From contig JAUXUD010000082.1 in the NCBI GenBank assembly GCA_030680835.1, positions 62,001-126,000 on the forward strand: a DNA stretch of 64,000 nucleotides. Direction: 5' to 3'. This DNA comes from Bacteroidota bacterium. Lineage in GTDB: Bacteria; Bacteroidota; Bacteroidia; UKL13-3. The notes beneath the pieces were generated by a model. That model searched no databases. It was not told where the DNA came from and saw nothing but the letters and a program-made list of their open reading frames with translations. The translations under genes and the position numbers were made by a program. Numbering within the stretch: position 1 is the first letter of the stretch; each line of letters opens with the position of its first letter. Positions 15,990 through 25,600 of this stretch are shown here, piece by piece.

Positions 15990-17114
15990 ATGCGAATAGG
16001 GTTTGATGCCAAACGTATATTTAATAACCAAACCGGATTGGGCAACTATTCACGTTCGCTGGTTAAGGGTTTATTGAAAGCATACCCAGAAAATCAATTC
16101 GATTTATATACCCCAGAAATAAAAATATTCAAAGATTTTTTATTGGCTGAACCCAATGTAAAGAGGTTTTTACCGGACAGCATACTGTCAAAAACTTTTC
16201 CGGGCTTATGGCGAAACCAGTGGATGCTGAGAGATTTGATTAAAAATAAAACCCAAATCTACCACGGTTTAAGCAATGAATTGCCTGTAGGTATTGAGCA
16301 TAGTGGCATTAAATCGGTAGTGAGCATTCACGATTTAATTTTTTTACATGAACCGCAAAATTACTCCTGGATTGACCGGCAAATATACCAGCGCAAATTT
16401 AAATCTGCGGTTTCGCGTGCAGATATTGTAATCGCGGCAAGCCAGCAAACCAAAAGAGACATCATTCATTTTTATGGCACTGACCCCAATAAAATAGAAG
16501 TGATTTACCAGGATTGTGACCCGGCTTTTGCTGAGATTTATTCGGATGAAGTGAAAGCGGCAGTTACCAAAAAATATATGTTACCCGGACAGTTTATTTT
16601 AAGTGTGGGTACCCTCGAAAAACGTAAAAACCACTTATATTTACTTAAAGCATTTCATCAGGATAAACTCGAAAAGATACACCTGGTATTAATCGGTAAA
16701 AAAGGAGATGCATACCATGAGATCATTGATTTTATAAATTCAAACCATTTACAAAAACGCGTTACCCTAATCAATCAGGTTGATTATACCGATTTACCCT
16801 GCCTGTTTCAACTTGCATATGTGTTTGTGTACCCAAGCCTGCTCGAAGGGTTTGGCATTCCGGTTTTAGAGGCATTGAAAAGCAGGGTTCCTGTAATTAC
16901 TTCCAATTGTTCATCACTACCAGAAGTTGCAGGCAATGCAGCTATTTTGGTTGACCCAACAAATATTAATGAAATTAAAGATGCATTAGAAAAGGCTTGT
17001 TTTAATAATTCATTAAGAGACCAATTAATTGCAAATACAGGGAATCAAATTAAGAAATTTGATGGAAAAGAATTAGCTACAGAGTTAATGGAAGTTTATA
17101 AGAAGCTGGTTTAA
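15990..17114 (+). CDS. GT4-family glycosyltransferase
   Basis: The 374-residue protein is a retaining GT-B-fold glycosyltransferase. The N-terminus MRIGFDAKRIFNNQTGLGNYSRSL carries the family's glycine-rich acceptor loop. HDLIFLHEP lies near residue 110, ILSVGTLEKRKNH (~205) marks the inter-domain region, and EGFGIPVLEAL (~285) has the donor-binding E-x7-E pattern. It then has NCSSLPEVAGNAAILVDP. It most likely transfers a sugar from a nucleotide diphosphate donor during LPS, capsule or glycan synthesis. It stands alone on the strand, with no neighbouring glycan genes to narrow the substrate. Confidence 0.88.
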   Translation: MRIGFDAKRIFNNQTGLGNYSRSLVKGLLKAYPENQFDLYTPEIKIFKDFLLAEPNVKRFLPDSILSKTFPGLWRNQWMLRDLIKNKTQIYHGLSNELPVGIEHSGIKSVVSIHDLIFLHEPQNYSWIDRQIYQRKFKSAVSRADIVIAASQQTKRDIIHFYGTDPNKIEVIYQDCDPAFAEIYSDEVKAAVTKKYMLPGQFILSVGTLEKRKNHLYLLKAFHQDKLEKIHLVLIGKKGDAYHEIIDFINSNHLQKRVTLINQVDYTDLPCLFQLAYVFVYPSLLEGFGIPVLEALKSRVPVITSNCSSLPEVAGNAAILVDPTNINEIKDALEKACFNNSLRDQLIANTGNQIKKFDGKELATELMEVYKKLV

Positions 17115-17243
17115 GTTATAATCGACTTAAGATTTTAACTCGCATCAAAAATTAATGTAAAGGATAAGCAAATATTAGTTTTTCAATTATAATTGTTGAT
17201 TTCTTATTAAATTCGATTGGTTAAATGTTGAAATAAAAAAATT

Positions 17244-19409
17244 ATGAAAAATAATATATTAATAACATTATTTTTTTGTTTAATAAGTGGTTTTACAAAA
17301 TTACATGCACAACAACCCAAATGTGAGTTTGATACTATATACTATCACGTTCCTATTAATTTCAATAGTGGAAAAAAAGTTATTCAATTAAACGATAATA
17401 GCTTTTTTATTGTTGGCACCTCAAAAATATATGATAATACTCCACCTAGATATTTTTATTCAACATCATTTATTAGATTAGGAGCTTGTGGGAGTATTAT
17501 CTGGACATTTAAAGATAGTGTTTCTGTAAATTATATCGCAGATACAAGGTTAATTGAAGAACAGGATGAAAGTATTACCATATTGGTTAATGGAAACCGC
17601 TTAATAAAACTGGATAAATATGGCATTAAAAAATGGGAAGTAAAAGTTGGAGATTCTACAAATTATTTAAGCACTTATAGTTTTATTAAATTGAGCCCCA
17701 ACAGATATTTATTTGCCGGAGCAAAGGCCAATCAAACAAGCATTTTACTTACAGATTCACTTGGCAATGCCATACTTCAAAAGAGCTATTTTATTAATGC
17801 AAATGCTAATAGTTATATTCAACAAGTGTATAAAAAATCGTTGAATGAAATAAATTTGATCGGATTTGAAGGCAGCAGCTTATTTAAACTGACAATAGAT
17901 ACAATGGGAAACCTACAAAACAGCAATTATACCGTAGTATTTAATGGTTCATCTCCTGAAAAACATGCTTGTTATAATTTTGATTCAAACGAAATTCTAT
18001 ATTCATCATTAGTTTTAGAAACATATAAAATATATTTGGCAAGATATACATTAAATGGAGTTAAAATTAAAGACTCTATAACAAACATAGATGGACCTGC
18101 GAATACCAATGTATCTTATCTATCAGTAGCACCTAATAAAGCCATTGAATTACGTGCACTACGCAATACTATTTTAGTTGATTCGGATTTTAATACAATT
18201 TGGAAGGATACATTATTATCAACTGGTTATGCTTATTATAGTTCTATATTTACGAAAGAAAATTCAGTAATTACTGTCGGTGATATGGTACATTGCCCAG
18301 GCACTCCCGCTTCTTGTTATTGGGATTTACATGTTAAAAAGTCTTTCACTTACAAGTATATTAAATCATTAACTATAAGCGGGCAAAATTATATAAATAC
18401 AAATACAGGTCAAACTCAATTAACTGCAATAATTACCCCAGCCGATGCACTTAACCAGCAAATAAACTGGAGTGTGAATGATACCAATAAAGCAATAATA
18501 AGCCAAACAGGTTTGCTCACAGCTAAAGCCAATGGAACAATTACTATTAGGGCAACATCCGCAGACAATTCAAATGCAACGGCTACAAAAAGTATAACTA
18601 TTACAAACCAGTTAGTATACATCACATCAATAGTAATTAACGGTTCAGATTCTATTAACCAGAATCGTGGGAAAATACAGTTGACAACCAGTATAGCACC
18701 CACAGATGCCACAAATAAAAAAATAAAATGGAGTTTGAATGATACCAGTTTAGCGAGCATAGATTCAATTGGCTGGATTACAGCCAAAGCTAATGGAACC
18801 ATAATAGTTACGGCAGCATCTGCCGATAGCAGCAATATTTCTGCAACAAAAAGTATAAGTATTACCAACCAGTTAAAATATATTCAATCAATTATTATTT
18901 ACGGCCCAAATTCCATTACTCAAAATGCCGGACAAATACAGTTAACAACAAGTATTATACCCACAGATGCATCAATTCAGAAAATAAACTGGAGTGTGAA
19001 TCTTGCCAATCTAGCCAGCATTGACACAACAGGTATAGTTACAGCCAAAGCTAATGGAACAATAATAGTTACCGCCTCGGCTTCAGATGGAAGTAATATT
19101 ACAGCAACAAAAAATATTACCATTACCAATCAAACCAATGCAATAAATGAAATGTTGCCAAATTTGGGAGTGTCCGTTTATCCAAACCCGGCAAACCAAA
19201 GCATCAATATTTTATTTCAATCAATAGTAATAAGCCCCGATTTTGAGTTATTTGATGCAAAAGGAATGCTTGTAAAAAATGCACACTTTGATAAAATAAA
19301 TGAACAGCTTTATAACCTGAATATAAAAGATTTGGCAGACGGAATGTATTTGCTTTCTGTAAGTAGTGATCAAAATAAAATTTACCAAAAAGTAATGGTG
19401 GTAAAATAG
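17244..19409 (+). CDS. T9SS-secreted protein with three Big2 Ig-like repeats
   Basis: The 721-residue protein has a signal peptide (ends ...KLHAQ) and an N-terminal region of about 350 residues with beta-propeller-like strands. Three tandem 87-residue bacterial Ig-like group 2 (Big2) repeats follow (~374-630). The T9SS type A sorting domain begins around VSVYPNPANQSINI and ends DLADGMYLLSVSS...KVMVVK. It should be exported by Sec, then carried across the outer membrane by type IX secretion and anchored at the surface. Big2 modules commonly mediate adhesion or spacing. The enzymatic function, if any, is not recognised. The repeats are near-identical in places at the DNA level. Confidence 0.82.
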   Translation: MKNNILITLFFCLISGFTKLHAQQPKCEFDTIYYHVPINFNSGKKVIQLNDNSFFIVGTSKIYDNTPPRYFYSTSFIRLGACGSIIWTFKDSVSVNYIADTRLIEEQDESITILVNGNRLIKLDKYGIKKWEVKVGDSTNYLSTYSFIKLSPNRYLFAGAKANQTSILLTDSLGNAILQKSYFINANANSYIQQVYKKSLNEINLIGFEGSSLFKLTIDTMGNLQNSNYTVVFNGSSPEKHACYNFDSNEILYSSLVLETYKIYLARYTLNGVKIKDSITNIDGPANTNVSYLSVAPNKAIELRALRNTILVDSDFNTIWKDTLLSTGYAYYSSIFTKENSVITVGDMVHCPGTPASCYWDLHVKKSFTYKYIKSLTISGQNYINTNTGQTQLTAIITPADALNQQINWSVNDTNKAIISQTGLLTAKANGTITIRATSADNSNATATKSITITNQLVYITSIVINGSDSINQNRGKIQLTTSIAPTDATNKKIKWSLNDTSLASIDSIGWITAKANGTIIVTAASADSSNISATKSISITNQLKYIQSIIIYGPNSITQNAGQIQLTTSIIPTDASIQKINWSVNLANLASIDTTGIVTAKANGTIIVTASASDGSNITATKNITITNQTNAINEMLPNLGVSVYPNPANQSINILFQSIVISPDFELFDAKGMLVKNAHFDKINEQLYNLNIKDLADGMYLLSVSSDQNKIYQKVMVVK
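18363..19133 (+). repeat. Three in-frame 261-bp repeats (Big2 modules)
   Basis: Repeat starts at 18363, 18624 and 18885 are exactly 261 bp apart and encode 87-residue Big2 modules. Short stretches are identical, for example GCCAAAGCTAATGGAAC in repeats 2 and 3. The regular spacing suggests tandem duplication. Confidence 0.85.
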
Positions 19410-19462
19410 TATAAGTGCGCAGTTGCTTTATCATTCAACTATTGATTGAATGGAAAGTTGTT

Positions 19463-19485
19463 CTCGACTTCGCTCGAACTGACAT
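19463..19485. repeat. Dispersed REP-like element, copy 2
   Basis: CTCGACTTCGCTCGAACTGACAT matches the element at 1453-1475 apart from the central bases. It sits between the Big2 protein gene and an octamer array. Confidence 0.55.
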
Positions 19486-19500
19486 TATTTCACCCTGACC

Positions 19501-19553
19501 CCTCTCATACCCTCCTACACTCATACCCTCTTACCCTCATTTTCTCATCTCCC
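19501..19553. repeat. Octamer tandem array, complement of (GGGTAGGA)n type
   Basis: Units such as TCATACCC, TCCTACAC, TCTTACCC fill most of the gap between the Big2 gene and cca. Orientation is opposite to the copies that follow kdsC and the ABC transporter gene. Confidence 0.75.
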
Positions 19554-19572
19554 AAATCTAGCCAATTCTCCT

Positions 19573-19580
19573 TACCTTCG
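19573..19580 (+). promoter_or_regulatory. -7 promoter element for cca, nearly leaderless
   Basis: TACCTTCG fits TAnnTTCG and ends five bases before the GTG start at 19586, implying a leaderless or nearly leaderless transcript without a ribosome-binding site. Confidence 0.45.
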
Positions 19581-19585
19581 CCTCC

Positions 19586-20995
19586 GTGAAAATCGAACTG
19601 AAAGACCCTGTATTTGCGCAACTGGCATCATTGGCGGCTAAATTGCAAATTCCTGCTTTTGTGGTGGGTGGTTATGTGCGCGATCTGTTTTTAAACCGGG
19701 TTTCTAAAGATGTGGATATTGTTGTAGTGGGTGATGGGATTAAATTTGCCAGCGCTTTTGCTGAACGCATGACCGAAAAAACCGATTTTGTGGTGTTCAA
19801 AACCTTTGGTACCGCCATGGTGAAAACAGCAGATTGGGACATTGAATTTGTAGGAGCACGCAAGGAAAGTTATAGTCGCAATAGCCGCAAACCTGCAGTA
19901 GAACAAGGTTCGATAAAAGACGACCAGTTGAGAAGAGACTTTACAATTAATGCATTGGCAATTAGTTTGAACCCGGAAGATTTATTTGAACTGGTTGACC
20001 CTTTTGATGGGGTGATGGATATTGAACGACAGATCATAAGAACCCCACTGGCGCCAGAAATTACCTTTGATGATGACCCTTTGCGCATGATGCGGGCCAT
20101 ACGCTTCTCGGCACAATTAAATTTTGATATACACCCCGAAACCTTTGCTGCCATTAAATTGCACGCCGAACGCATAAAAATAGTTTCGTTTGAACGCATT
20201 AGCGAAGAGCTGAACAAAATAATGCAAAGCAAAAAACCGGGAATTGGTTTTACCCAATTGTTTGAAAGTGGTTTGTTAAAAATTATTTTTCCGGAACTAA
20301 ATGCCATGCACGGGGTTGAAGTAATTAAGCGGCAGGCTCATAAAGATAATTTTTACCATACCCTGCAGGTGCTTGATAATGTTTGTGCCGAAACTGATAA
20401 CATTTGGTTGCGCTGGGCAACTTTATTGCACGATATTGGAAAACCCATAACCAAAAGATTTGATATAGCCGAAGGGGGCTGGACGTTCCACGGACATGAA
20501 GACAAGGGAAGCAGGATGGTTTCCAGAATTTTCAGGCAATTGAAACTACCGCTAAACGAAAAAATGAAATATGTGGAAAAAATAGTTGCGCTTCACCATC
20601 GTCCCAAAGCACTTGCCGAACATGGGGTTACCGATTCGGCCATCAGGCGGCTTATTGTTGATGCAGGTGAAGACCTGGACGATTTGTTTACCCTTTGCCG
20701 GGCCGATATGACCAGCAGAAACCCAGAGAAAATTAAATTATACCGCAGCAATCTGTTAAAAGTTCAGGAATTGGTACGGGAAGTAGAAGAACGCGATGCC
20801 TTACGCAATTGGCAACCTCCGGTTACCGGAGAAGATATTATGAAGTACTTTAATATCAACCCATCAAAAGAAGTGGGAATTATAAAAAATGAAATCAGGG
20901 AAGCCATTTTGGAAGGAAAAATAAAGAACGATTTTGACGAAGCAATGCAATTGATGATTGACTTAGGTTTAAAGCTTGGTTTGAAACCAAATTAA
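19586..20995 (+). CDS. cca: CCA tRNA nucleotidyltransferase with HD domain
   Basis: The enzyme adds or repairs the 3'-terminal CCA of tRNAs. The 469-residue protein starts at GTG. The class II nucleotidyltransferase head has GGYVRDLFL and catalytic DVDIVV (~42-47), RRDFTINAL, and the RNA/nucleotide-binding segment DDPLRMMRAIRFSAQL. It continues with an HD phosphohydrolase-type domain (LLHDIGKP, ~290; HGHEDKGSRM) and a C-terminal helical tail. The HD domain usually gives 2',3'-cyclic phosphodiesterase or phosphatase activity in tRNA repair. A nearly leaderless promoter precedes it. Confidence 0.94.
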   Translation: MKIELKDPVFAQLASLAAKLQIPAFVVGGYVRDLFLNRVSKDVDIVVVGDGIKFASAFAERMTEKTDFVVFKTFGTAMVKTADWDIEFVGARKESYSRNSRKPAVEQGSIKDDQLRRDFTINALAISLNPEDLFELVDPFDGVMDIERQIIRTPLAPEITFDDDPLRMMRAIRFSAQLNFDIHPETFAAIKLHAERIKIVSFERISEELNKIMQSKKPGIGFTQLFESGLLKIIFPELNAMHGVEVIKRQAHKDNFYHTLQVLDNVCAETDNIWLRWATLLHDIGKPITKRFDIAEGGWTFHGHEDKGSRMVSRIFRQLKLPLNEKMKYVEKIVALHHRPKALAEHGVTDSAIRRLIVDAGEDLDDLFTLCRADMTSRNPEKIKLYRSNLLKVQELVREVEERDALRNWQPPVTGEDIMKYFNINPSKEVGIIKNEIREAILEGKIKNDFDEAMQLMIDLGLKLGLKPN

Positions 20996-21085
20996 CGGAT
21001 AATTATTCAGGCTTAAATAAAAAATTAGCCTTTATAGATATTTTAACTTGCAGCAATCAAAAAAAATTAGAAATTCGCAAAACCT

Positions 21086-21122
21086 AAAACTCAAACTCAT
21101 AACTCAAAACTCATAACTCAAT
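21086..21122. repeat. Heptamer array (ATAACTC / AAAACTC)
   Basis: About five units (AAAACTC, AAACTC, ATAACTC, AAAACTC, ATAACTC) end five bases before the start codon at 21125. The same family is longer at 22583-22638. Confidence 0.75.
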
Positions 21123-21124
21123 AC

Positions 21125-21736
21125 ATGGCTGTTTATAAATTTAAAGTCTCATTTGAAGATTACGAAGATATTAATCGAACAATTGAGATTAAATCAACGC
21201 AAACCTTTTTCGATTTTCACAAAGCTATTTTGGAAAGCATCAATTTTGATGACAAACAAATGGCTTCCTTTTTTATGAGCAATGACAGCTGGAAAAAAGG
21301 CCAGGAAATTACGCTGGAAGACATGACGGAAAATGCGGAAAATCCCATTCCGGTTATGGCTAAAGCGAAACTGAACCAGTATATTATTGATCCGCACCAG
21401 AAGATTTTTTATGTATATGATTTTATAGAATGCTGGACCTTATTAATTGAACTGGTATCTATCAGCATTACCGAAAATCCAAAAACCAAATACCCGGTTT
21501 GCATTAAAAGTGTGGGACTGGCACCCAAGCAATATGATAAAGTACAGCGTTTTGGACTTGTGGATGACAATGAATTTGATGAAATAACCAAAAATTACCT
21601 AACCCGGGCTGAAGAAGTTACCGGCGAAATTGTGGATGATGAAACAGATGAGTTTGGCTTATTTAATAGTGGAGAAGAAGGAGGGGACGAAGCAGAGGGT
21701 GGTGCAGGTGAAGCAGAACCTGAAGAACTTATTTAG
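21125..21736 (+). CDS. Plasmid pRiA4b ORF-3-like protein
   Basis: The 203-residue protein matches the pRiA4b ORF-3/IS1096 passenger-like family: YKFKVSFEDYEDINRTIEIK at the start, TFFDFHKAILESINFDD (~28-44), FFMSNDSWKKGQEI (~49-62) and the aromatic FYVYDF (~94-99). The tail (from ~170) is strongly acidic and Gly-rich, common in this family. The biochemical function is unknown. It is followed five bases later by a DnaQ-like exonuclease, suggesting co-expression. The family name recalls plasmids, but no mobile-element gene is nearby. Confidence 0.82.
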   Translation: MAVYKFKVSFEDYEDINRTIEIKSTQTFFDFHKAILESINFDDKQMASFFMSNDSWKKGQEITLEDMTENAENPIPVMAKAKLNQYIIDPHQKIFYVYDFIECWTLLIELVSISITENPKTKYPVCIKSVGLAPKQYDKVQRFGLVDDNEFDEITKNYLTRAEEVTGEIVDDETDEFGLFNSGEEGGDEAEGGAGEAEPEELI

Positions 21737-21741
21737 TAATT

Positions 21742-22512
21742 ATGTTCAAACTTAATCTCAAACGTCCGCTGATCGTTTTCGATCTCGAAACTACCGGCAT
21801 CAGTATTTCAAACGACCGGGTTGTTGAAATTGCTTGTATAAAAATTTTTCCCGATGGAACTGAGGAAGTGAGAGTTGAAAGGGTAAATCCACAAATTCCA
21901 ATTCCGCCTGAAGTTACTGCAATACATGGAATATCGGATGCAGATGTAGCCGATAAACCTACTTTTGCAATGCTTGCCAAAGATTTGTCGGTTTTTATGA
22001 AAGGCTGCGATTTTGCCGGGTTCAATTCAAACAAATTCGACTTCCCGATGCTTGTTGAAGAGTTCTTAAGAGCAGGGGTGGAGTTTGATGCCGAAAACAG
22101 AAAGTTTGTAGATGCCCAGCGGATATTTCACACCATGGAACCCCGCAACCTGAACGCAGCATACAAATTTTATTGCAATAAACCTCTTGAGAATGCACAC
22201 AGTGCCGAAGCAGATACACGAGCCACCTATGAAGTTTTAAAAGCTCAAATACAGCATTATCCAGAACTCGAAAATAACCTCGATTTTTTATGTAAGTTTT
22301 CGGGTCAGAACAACAATGTAGATTTAGCCGGAAGAATGGTTTTTAATGCGGCAGGTAAAGAAGTATTCAATTTTGGCAAACACCGCGGCAAATTGGTTGA
22401 AGACATTTTAAAAACGGATACCGGCTATTATAAATGGATGCTCGACGGTGATTTTTCACTGGATACAAAACGCAGACTTACGCTGATTAAGCTGAGATCG
22501 AAGTTTAGTTGA
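21742..22512 (+). CDS. DnaQ-like 3'-5' exonuclease
   Basis: The 256-residue protein is a DEDDh exonuclease. Exo I is FDLETTG (~13-19), Exo II is FNSNKFDFPML (~94-104) and Exo III is HSAEADTRATYEVL, with His then Asp. After the nuclease domain comes a small segment FNFGKHRGKLVEDI...YYKWML (~214-240), recurrent in Bacteroidota exonucleases of this type. It could serve in repair, RNA trimming or as a stand-alone proofreading subunit; the replicative role is not demonstrated. Its stop codon passes straight into a heptamer array. Confidence 0.86.
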   Translation: MFKLNLKRPLIVFDLETTGISISNDRVVEIACIKIFPDGTEEVRVERVNPQIPIPPEVTAIHGISDADVADKPTFAMLAKDLSVFMKGCDFAGFNSNKFDFPMLVEEFLRAGVEFDAENRKFVDAQRIFHTMEPRNLNAAYKFYCNKPLENAHSAEADTRATYEVLKAQIQHYPELENNLDFLCKFSGQNNNVDLAGRMVFNAAGKEVFNFGKHRGKLVEDILKTDTGYYKWMLDGDFSLDTKRRLTLIKLRSKFS

Positions 22513-22568
22513 TTTACGATGTACGATGTACAATGTACGATGTAAAATGTACATTGTACGATGTATTA
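22513..22568. repeat. Heptamer array (TGTACGA)n immediately after a stop codon
   Basis: Eight units (TTTACGA, TGTACGA, TGTACAA, TGTACGA, TGTAAAA, TGTACAT, TGTACGA, TGTATTA) begin at the first base after the exonuclease stop codon. Confidence 0.85.
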
Positions 22569-22582
22569 AGAACTGAAACAAC

Positions 22583-22638
22583 ATACTTCATACTTCATAA
22601 CTCATAACTCATAACTCATAACTCATAACTCATAACTC
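22583..22638. repeat. Heptamer array (ATACTTC)2(ATAACTC)6
   Basis: Eight contiguous heptamers, the last six identical (ATAACTC), lie between the convergent exonuclease and gliding-CTD genes. Two heptamer families are thus juxtaposed within 130 bp. Confidence 0.9.
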
Positions 22639-22654
22639 GTCATTCGTAATTCAG

Positions 22655-25600
22655 TTACCTTAATATGGTAAAATTACCTTTCAGGGTGTGTTCGCTATTA
22701 TCCCAACCGGTATAGGTAACAATATAAAAATACACATCCGATTGAATTTCTTTACTGTTGAAAGTGCTGTTAAACCCTGTTTTTTTATTGTGTGTTTCAA
22801 ACAGGAGTTCGCCCCAGCGGTTATAAATTTGCAGGTAATAATCTTTAACAAAAACCGGAACGGTATTAAACATATCATTTAAACCATCTCCGTTTTCGGT
22901 ATAGGCATTGGGCACGTATACAATGGGTGCCTGAATGAGTTCAACGGTATTGGATCTGCTGGTTTGATTGTTACCAAAAATATTTTCATAGGCAACCACG
23001 GTGTATTGGTACAAACCATTATCGTAATTTAAGTTATCATCTTTGGTGAACAGATTTTTTTCGCCTGTTTGGGTCAGGAGTTTTTCGGTATAAATTCCGG
23101 GTTCATTTTTTAACACTTCATACCGGTTAATGCCTAAAGGCCAGTAATCATAAGGGTACCAATCGAGCGAATGGCTGAAAGGAAAACTTTTGCCTGCCAG
23201 TAAAATACTGCACGAAGGGGGATTGTTTTTACTTGTGTTTCCACATAAATCTGTATTCACAAGCTGGTAACAATACGATTCCTTATCAACCTTAACATTA
23301 TTATCCAGCATAAAGGTGTCGTCAATATTTTCTGAGATTTTAAGCAGAGAATACACTGGGTTATTTCTACCTTCTTTTTTGTATATCTGGTAGCGCCAGA
23401 AACTATCCGCGTTGGCTCTTTGCCATACCAGTTTCAATTCCTTATTGTTTTGAACCGTTACGGTATACAATGCAAGATCGGGTGCCGGAAATGAATTGGA
23501 TTGAATATAAGAACCGCTGCTGGTGTCTCCATAATAACCACAGGTATCCATAGAAGTAATATAATAATATACACTCATGTTAGGATCATATTTAACGATA
23601 TCCGTATATGACCTGCGGTTTAAATCTCTGGTTTTTAAAATAAGTTTGGGTATGCCGTTTGATACCCTTACCAGGCAAAGGTAAGTGGTGTATTTGAGCG
23701 GGAAAAACGGATTCCAGTCAATTTGAAAACTATCATTGGGGAATTTACGTGGACACTTTATTTCGGGTGCTTGTGCTTTGTCGAGCGGACTCACATATAT
23801 TTTAACGAGTTTGGTTTTCATTCTCCAAACCGGACATTCGTTGTTTCGTACAATTATATTTGCATATAAGGTGTCTTTAAAAATATCCTCGCATCGAGGT
23901 TGCCATGTAAGGTGAACCACAGCTGAACCCATATTGTTTTTTATGGTATATTGGCCTTTGTTTAAAAAGCTTCCGTTTACAGATGCAAAAACTGAATCCT
24001 GGGGCTCAACACTATTAATTAAAAAATCGGCACTAAAGAGGTCAAATGGTTGTAAATTAATTAGGGTATCATTAACTCCTGTAAATGCTGAACTGGTATC
24101 TTCAATTTGGATACTGCAAATTTTGCGCGAGGAATCACCTGGCATCAGGCATCCGTTTAATGCAACAATCTGATAACAATAATTGGTGTTGAAATTGTTC
24201 AGCGCTTTCAGGTCGTAATAATTGTTAGTGCTTTGACTTGATACGGAATCGTAAACAACGATGCCGGCAGATCCCTCACTTCTTAAAATTATGTATTTAC
24301 CAAAATCAAATACAGGAGGATTATTTGTCCATTTTAACTGAATAGAACTATCGTTAATAATTTGAATGCAATCCGGATAGGGTGGAGGAACACGTTCAGA
24401 AATAACTACAACCTTTATGGTAACTTTAGTAACGTTTGGTACCGGACAGGAGTTATCATTAAATTCAAGAAAAATATACTGTGTATCTAAACTGATATCA
24501 TCACATATACTTTGCCATTCAATATGTGCACTGATTCTGCCTGGAATTGAAATCGTATCGGTTATTACAGCAGGGTTCGGTGATTTAGAAAACAAAGTAC
24601 TATTGGCAGTCATGGTTATTACATCATTATTGGCATCTGTTGCCGAAAAATCAAAAGACAATTTTTGCCCTACCACTACAATGGCTAATGAATCTAAAAA
24701 TACCGGTGATGCCAGATACGTTCGCATATCAAATTTGAAAAGGCCTAAGTTACATCCACCTAAATTGTGATTGAATGCTCTTTTTCCCGGATTAATTCTT
24801 GAATAAGCAGTTGGGGTTGTAGGGAAATCGCTTAGTCCGCCGCAACCTGCGCATACAGCCTGATATACGATTCCGGATTTGTCGAAATGGCTGGTTCCTC
24901 CATCAACGTGTTCCTGACTCTGACCGCCGCCATAAAAAGTTGCATACAACAACTGGCCGAAATTCTGGCTTAATACCATCAGATAAAAATCCGAACCATC
25001 TGTTGTTTTCTGAAATGCATCAACGGTGGTTGGAAGCCCGTAAACGAGGCTCATTCCATTATGGTAAGAGGTGTTTGTACCTCCTCCCCATCCGCTTACA
25101 TAAACGCGTCCGCAATTATCAACCAAAAAAGCAGTAGGCGAAATTTCAGGTTGAGCATTCCCATTTCCAAAAACAGTTTTTAATAAAATGCCATTTAGGT
25201 TCGGGTCGTATTTCTGAAGAAACTGTTTTCCATTAACTTTTCCGTAAACACCCGTGCTCATAGTCATTGTACCTGCGGTTTGACCCAATGTATAAATATT
25301 GTTTTGGTTATCGGTTTGTAATAAATAAACCTGATCGTATGAACTCGTTCCTGTATATATAATTTTTAATTTTTGTCCGCTGCTTGAGTATTTACCGATA
25401 AAGCCATCTACTCCTCCGTTATAAGTAAATGCTGAACTCGCAAAAAGCATATTGCTACTGGTGGCACCTCCTCCAACTATTATTTCATTGATGTTGTTTA
25501 CACAAACAGAATACACCGCATCATCGCCATTTCCACCTACATACGTGCTGAACAAAAGTGATGACAGGTTATTCGAAAATTTTAATAATAAACCATCCTG

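Noticed and set aside
17244-19409. Possible quinoprotein or other enzyme in the N-terminal half of the Big2 protein
   Set aside because: Only generic beta-propeller-like strands can be seen; no catalytic motif supports an enzyme.
21125-21736. pRiA4b ORF-3-like gene as evidence of a plasmid or insertion sequence
   Set aside because: No transposase, integrase or terminal inverted repeats nearby; the family is widespread on chromosomes.
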